DNA from: Neobacillus sp. Marseille-Q6967
GTDB lineage: Bacteria > Bacillota > Bacilli > Bacillales > Cytobacillaceae
Length of the DNA: 64,000 nucleotides
Assembly (NCBI RefSeq): GCF_946151075.1
Contig: NZ_OX267715.1
Location: forward strand, 248,001-312,000
Direction: 5' to 3'
Positions 62,360-64,000 of this stretch are shown here, piece after piece; position 1 is the first letter of the stretch; each line of letters starts with the position of its first letter. A program made the position numbers and the translations under genes. Under the pieces are notes generated by a model, which saw nothing but the letters and a program-made list of their open reading frames with translations, made no database searches and was not told the DNA's origin.

Positions 62360-62926
62360 ATGTCGGTAGTCGATCGTACCCAAATTGAGGAAGCGGTACG
62401 TTTAATATTAAAAGCCATTGGTGAAGACCCAAGCCGTGAAGGTCTTCTGGATACACCTAAACGGGTTGCGAAAATGTATGAAGAGGTTTTTAGCGGATTA
62501 AATGAAGACCCAAGTAAACATTTTGAGACGATATTTAGTGAAGACCATGAAGAATTGGTCTTAGTTAAGGATATTCCATTTTACTCCATGTGCGAACACC
62601 ATCTGGTGCCGTTTTTTGGGAAAGCGCATGTTGCATACATACCTAAAGATGGAAGAGTAACGGGGTTAAGTAAATTGGCGAGAGCGGTTGAAGCGGTGGC
62701 AAAAAGACCACAGCTTCAAGAAAGAATTACATCCACTGTAGCTGACAGCATGATGGAAAAACTACAGCCTCATGGTGTAATGGTTGTGGTGGAAGCAGAG
62801 CATATGTGTATGACCATGCGGGGCGTTAAAAAGCCTGGTTCTAAAACCGTTACAACAGCTGTACGTGGAACACTTGCCAATGATACGATTGCCCGTTCTG
62901 AAATCTTGGCATTAATAAAGAATTAA
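62360..62926 (+). CDS. folE: GTP cyclohydrolase I (FolE/MtrA)
   Basis: A 188-residue enzyme converting GTP to dihydroneopterin triphosphate, the first step of folate synthesis. Zinc and active-site residues appear in [20 protein letters not shown] near 74-93 and [11 protein letters not shown] near 141-151. It forms an operon with mtrB, as in B. subtilis. AGGAGGAATT precedes the ATG. Confidence 0.96.
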   Translation: MSVVDRTQIEEAVRLILKAIGEDPSREGLLDTPKRVAKMYEEVFSGLNEDPSKHFETIFSEDHEELVLVKDIPFYSMCEHHLVPFFGKAHVAYIPKDGRVTGLSKLARAVEAVAKRPQLQERITSTVADSMMEKLQPHGVMVVVEAEHMCMTMRGVKKPGSKTVTTAVRGTLANDTIARSEILALIKN

Positions 62927-62939
62927 GCGAGGTTAAAAC

Positions 62940-63176
62940 ATGGAAAAACGTCAATTACCAAGCGCTGACTACGTTGTAATCAAAGCCGTTGATGATGGTG
63001 TCAGTGTCATCGGATTAACTAGGGGAACGGATACGAGATTTCATCACTCTGAAAAACTTGATAAGGGTGAGGTATTAATCGCCCAATTTACCGAACATAC
63101 TTCCGCTATTAAAGTTAGAGGAAATGCTAAAATACTCACCCATTTAGGGGAAATTGAAAGTGAAATGAAAAAATAA
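62940..63176 (+). CDS. mtrB: Tryptophan RNA-binding attenuation protein TRAP
   Basis: A 78-residue TRAP subunit. Eleven subunits form a ring that, with bound tryptophan, wraps (G/U)AG repeats in trp-operon RNA and forces termination. The tryptophan-binding segments ([18 protein letters not shown] and [12 protein letters not shown]) and the RNA-contacting Lys/Arg residues within them are conserved. The trp genes are not in the window. No anti-TRAP gene was seen nearby. Confidence 0.95.
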   Translation: MEKRQLPSADYVVIKAVDDGVSVIGLTRGTDTRFHHSEKLDKGEVLIAQFTEHTSAIKVRGNAKILTHLGEIESEMKK

Positions 63177-63279
63177 CAAATATCGTCAAGATAGGAGTTA
63201 ATCCTTCATAAATCCTACTTATTTCCTCACTGTGGAAATGTATTTATTTTGTGAATTCCTGCCCATATAAACGCTTTTA

Positions 63280-63288
63280 TGATATAAT
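63280..63288 (+). promoter_or_regulatory. Extended -10 promoter candidate for hepS
   Basis: TGATATAAT (63280-63288) is a perfect extended -10 with no obvious -35, about 68 nt before the hepS start. Confidence 0.45.
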
Positions 63289-63355
63289 TGTCACTGCCTT
63301 GTGTAAAAAGGAACTTAAATAAATATTCTACTTCGGGGAAGCAAGGGTGATTTGA

Positions 63356-64000
63356 TTGCTAGACATTCGACAAAAATTTTCAGATATTAAGGAGAGGGTA
63401 GAACAAAAGGTACTTCATCCTTACTTAATTAAATATATTGATACTCCTGTAATTGATGAGGATAAACTGCTTATCCTCATATCGATAATGGACCGACTCG
63501 AATTGTCTTACAATGATTTGAAAAATTATGCTTTGACAACAATGCTTGTTCAAATTGCCCTTGATACCCATGATCATATTACCAATGAAGCAGTTGAAGA
63601 AAAATATCGGCAATTAACCGTCTTGGCAGGAGACTATTATAGCGGGTTGTATTATAAACTATTGGCAGATTCGGAAGATATCATGATGATAAGAGAACTT
63701 TCAAAGGGTATAAAAGAGGTTAATGAACATAAGACATTTGTCTATCAAAGAGAAATTAATGGAATCGAAGAATTGATGGCCAGTATTTCAAAAATTGAGA
63801 GTTCACTTCTCGAAAAAATCTCTGATTTTTTTCAAGTTGAATTATGGAACAAATTTATTAGTAATCTGTTGTTTTTAAAACGATTACAGATCGAAAAAAG
63901 AAAGTTTATAAATGCTGAGGACAGTATCCTATTTGAATCGATGAAAGAAATTGTCTTTTTAAGAAGGAATCATTCTTTAACGAAACTTAATGACAAACAA
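63356..64000 (+). CDS. hepS: Heptaprenyl diphosphate synthase component I, 3' end outside the window
   Basis: The first 215 codons of HepS, the small regulatory subunit that with HepT makes heptaprenyl diphosphate for menaquinone-7. The start is TTG (LDIRQKFSDIKERVEQKVLH) after AAGGGTGATT. The blocks ALDTHDHITNEAVEEKYRQL and TVLAGDYYSGLYYKLLA (near residues 69-105) closely match B. subtilis HepS. The frame stays open to the last base, so the gene is truncated only by the window edge. menG/hepT should follow. Confidence 0.92.
   Translation, partial: MLDIRQKFSDIKERVEQKVLHPYLIKYIDTPVIDEDKLLILISIMDRLELSYNDLKNYALTTMLVQIALDTHDHITNEAVEEKYRQLTVLAGDYYSGLYYKLLADSEDIMMIRELSKGIKEVNEHKTFVYQREINGIEELMASISKIESSLLEKISDFFQVELWNKFISNLLFLKRLQIEKRKFINAEDSILFESMKEIVFLRRNHSLTKLNDKQ

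Overview
The window is ordinary chromosome of a low-GC, endospore-forming Bacillaceae (Bacillus sensu lato; genus not fixed). Gene content and order follow the Bacillus subtilis stretch running from yqkF/nudF to mtrB/hepS. Protein similarity, Gram-positive ribosome-binding sites and frequent TTG/GTG starts agree. There is no prophage, transposase, CRISPR array, tRNA or rRNA gene.

Layout. 1-345: tandem array of a 52-bp repeat. 345-4.6 kb: yqkF-type aldo/keto reductase, mciZ, nudF, an endonuclease Q homologue, spoIIM, fur. 4.7-9.5 kb: yqzK, xerD and the nucleoside-salvage operon deoB-punA-pdp. 9.5-15.7 kb: dacF, spoIIAA-AB-sigF and a spoVA operon reduced to AA-AB-AEa-AF. 15.8-18.6 kb: lysA, a solitary ribT, ypuF and two tiny membrane-peptide genes. 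18.8-24.6 kb: scpA-scpB, an unknown gene, ypuI, an N-terminally extended superoxide dismutase, dacB-spmA-spmB. 25-33.8 kb: rluB, resABC, resDE, sigX-rsiX. 34-39.7 kb: an M23/LysM hydrolase, ferredoxin, ypbB-recS-ypbD-ypbE-ypbF. 39.8-44.1 kb: reverse-strand cotJABC, a CBS protein, ypbG, a MerR regulator, mecB. 44.3-51.3 kb: gudB, ypdA, ansA, prsW, sleB-ypeB, ypfB. 51.4-64 kb: cmk-plsC-rpsA-fni, ypzI, yphA, der-gpsA, yphE-yphF, spoIVA, hbs, folE-mtrB and the 5' part of hepS, which runs off the window.

Functional threads. Sporulation dominates: forespore sigma-F and its regulators, engulfment (SpoIIM), coat (SpoIVA, CotJ), cortex (DacB, DacF, SpmAB), germination (SleB/YpeB) and DPA transport (SpoVA). 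Promoter-like sequences fit this: a sigma-H promoter with a Spo0A box before spoIIAA, a sigma-F site before dacF, and sigma-E-like sites before spoIIM, dacB, cotJA, spoIVA and mciZ. A second thread is respiration and redox: the Res cytochrome-c maturation and two-component genes, ferredoxin, superoxide dismutase, YpdA and Fur.

The most notable deviations are: loss of spoVAC, spoVAD and spoVAEb from the spoVA operon; ribT without the rest of the riboflavin operon; an 18-bp perfect hairpin that buries the ypfB ribosome-binding site and start codon; two catabolite-repression-like sites around the gudB promoter; a CarH-like regulator lacking the usual cobalamin histidine; the 52-bp array; and two families of dispersed palindromic intergenic repeats. 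No wholly new multi-gene system was recognised.
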